Source: Auanema rhodensis
Lineage: Eukaryota; Nematoda; Chromadorea; Rhabditida; Rhabditidae
Length of the DNA stretch: 64,000 nucleotides
Direction of reading: 5' to 3'
Assembly: GCA_964057225.1 (NCBI GenBank)
Contig: OZ059898.1
Location: 20,933,267-20,997,266, forward strand
The notes under the pieces were generated by a model, which had not been told where the DNA came from, did not search any database, and worked only from the letters and a program-made list of their open reading frames with translations. This document shows, in pieces, positions 63,879-64,000 of this stretch. Position 1 is the first letter of the stretch. The number at the start of each line of letters is the position of its first letter. Both the position numbers and the translations under genes were made by a program.

Positions 63879-64000
63879 TGGTAACCATGACTTTGAAATT
63901 TACGTGAACTTTAATTTATGCTAATTAAATGTACACGTGATGTGCACTTGGTATGTAACTCGCTTCACGTGAAAGATAAAGAGATGCGGTTTTCAAAATT
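63879..64000 (+). repeat. Partial last monomer (122 bp), array continues past the window
   Basis: The final copy starts with TGGTAACC at 63,879 and is cut by the window edge at monomer position 122, inside CAAAATTAG. There is no sign of decay toward the edge, so the array goes on. The left edge likewise starts inside a dyad, whose CA lies outside the window. Confidence 0.95.

Larger units (their letters stand above)
1..64000 (+). repeat. 176-bp tandem satellite array (363 monomers plus a partial), no interruptions
   Basis: The same 176-bp unit repeats from the first base to the last, always in one orientation. In a register starting with TGGTAACC, monomers begin at 1, 177, 353, 529 and so on, and the last complete one ends at 63,878. 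The only length changes I find are ten single-base deletions, and with them the monomer count closes exactly. Consensus composition is about 56 G+C in 176 (32%). No foreign sequence, inversion, unique spacer or array edge is visible. Since 176 is not a multiple of three and every monomer carries stops, no long reading frame can persist. Length, size and higher-order organisation fit a centromeric or pericentromeric satellite of a eukaryote. The family and the species are not recognised. Confidence 0.98.
34138..64000 (+). repeat. Family C: homogenised right half of the array
   Basis: About 30 kb with fewer variant classes than the left half. The recurring ones are GTATACGTG (about 20 copies from 34,191), AAAGATGAAG, CACGTGTAAGATGAAG, AGTTTAAAAAC, ATAAAAAGATG, CACGTAATG (43,345, 45,633 and 48,977), AAAGTAAAAG (from 41,971), AATTCATGC, GATGCTGTTT and the one-base deletion GTATGTACTCG (57,271, 59,910 and 61,493). 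A- and B-family markers are nearly all absent. The boundary is gradual, within a few monomers of 34.1 kb. Confidence 0.78.

Noticed and set aside
1-64000. CRISPR array
   Set aside because: There are no unique spacers between repeats; the whole 176-bp unit is repeated and far longer than a CRISPR repeat.
1-64000. CENP-B box in the monomer
   Set aside because: I looked for TTCG-N4-A-N2-CGGG on both strands. The nearest segments (ACTCGCTTCACG and GATGCGG) do not meet the consensus.
1-64000. Telomeric or interstitial telomere repeat
   Set aside because: No runs of TTTAGGG, TTAGGG or TTAGG are present; TTAG occurs only inside the monomer as TATTAGTC and ATTAGATT.
1-64000. Transposon or LTR insertion within the array
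   Set aside because: The monomer register is continuous to the base across all 64 kb, leaving no room for inserted sequence or target-site duplications.

Overview
The whole 64-kb window is one uninterrupted head-to-tail array of an AT-rich satellite DNA. The monomer is 176 bp (consensus about 32% G+C) and always in the same orientation. In a register starting at base 1, the window holds 363 complete monomers (1-63,878) and a partial one of 122 bp (63,879-64,000). The count closes exactly if ten copies each lack one base: 363 x 176 - 10 = 63,878. There are no credible protein genes, RNA genes, transposons, CRISPR arrays or unique spacers, and neither end of the array is reached.

The monomer length is close to one nucleosome plus linker. 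Together with the array size, the absence of interruptions and the multi-monomer higher-order repeats, this suggests a eukaryotic centromeric or pericentromeric (possibly subtelomeric) satellite. I do not recognise the monomer as a named family. Plant or animal cannot be decided from the sequence; the length resembles plant centromere satellites, but that is weak evidence.

Each consensus monomer carries a 13-bp dyad (CATGGTAACCATG), an interrupted inverted repeat (TTTAATT/AATTAAA), three ACGTG cores spaced 33 and 32 bp apart (two of them full CACGTG palindromes, one inside TTCACGTGAA), a GTGCAC palindrome and an A/T tract (AAATTTTT). Such symmetry elements are plausible protein-binding or non-B-DNA sites. 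That is inference; nothing here shows function.

Shared variant bases divide the array. Two variant families alternate in the left 26 kb: A (about 1-6.16 kb), B (about 6.16-12.31 kb), A (about 12.31-18.46 kb), B (about 18.46-23.57 kb), then shortened A+B material to about 26 kb. Corresponding segments lie about 11.1-13.7 kb apart, as if an A+B super-unit of roughly 64-78 monomers had been duplicated and then edited by whole-monomer gains and losses. From 26 to 34 kb there is a mosaic with short 3-, 4- and 10-monomer duplications. From about 34 kb to the end a third family (C) dominates; it is more uniform and marked by GTATACGTG, AAAGATGAAG, AGTTTAAAAAC, ATAAAAAGATG and AAAGTAAAAG. Nested duplications of 3, 4, 5, 7, 8/9, 9, 10, 11, 12, 13, 14/15 and 20 monomers can be traced. 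All lie in whole-monomer register, as expected from unequal exchange or replication-based copying between aligned monomers.
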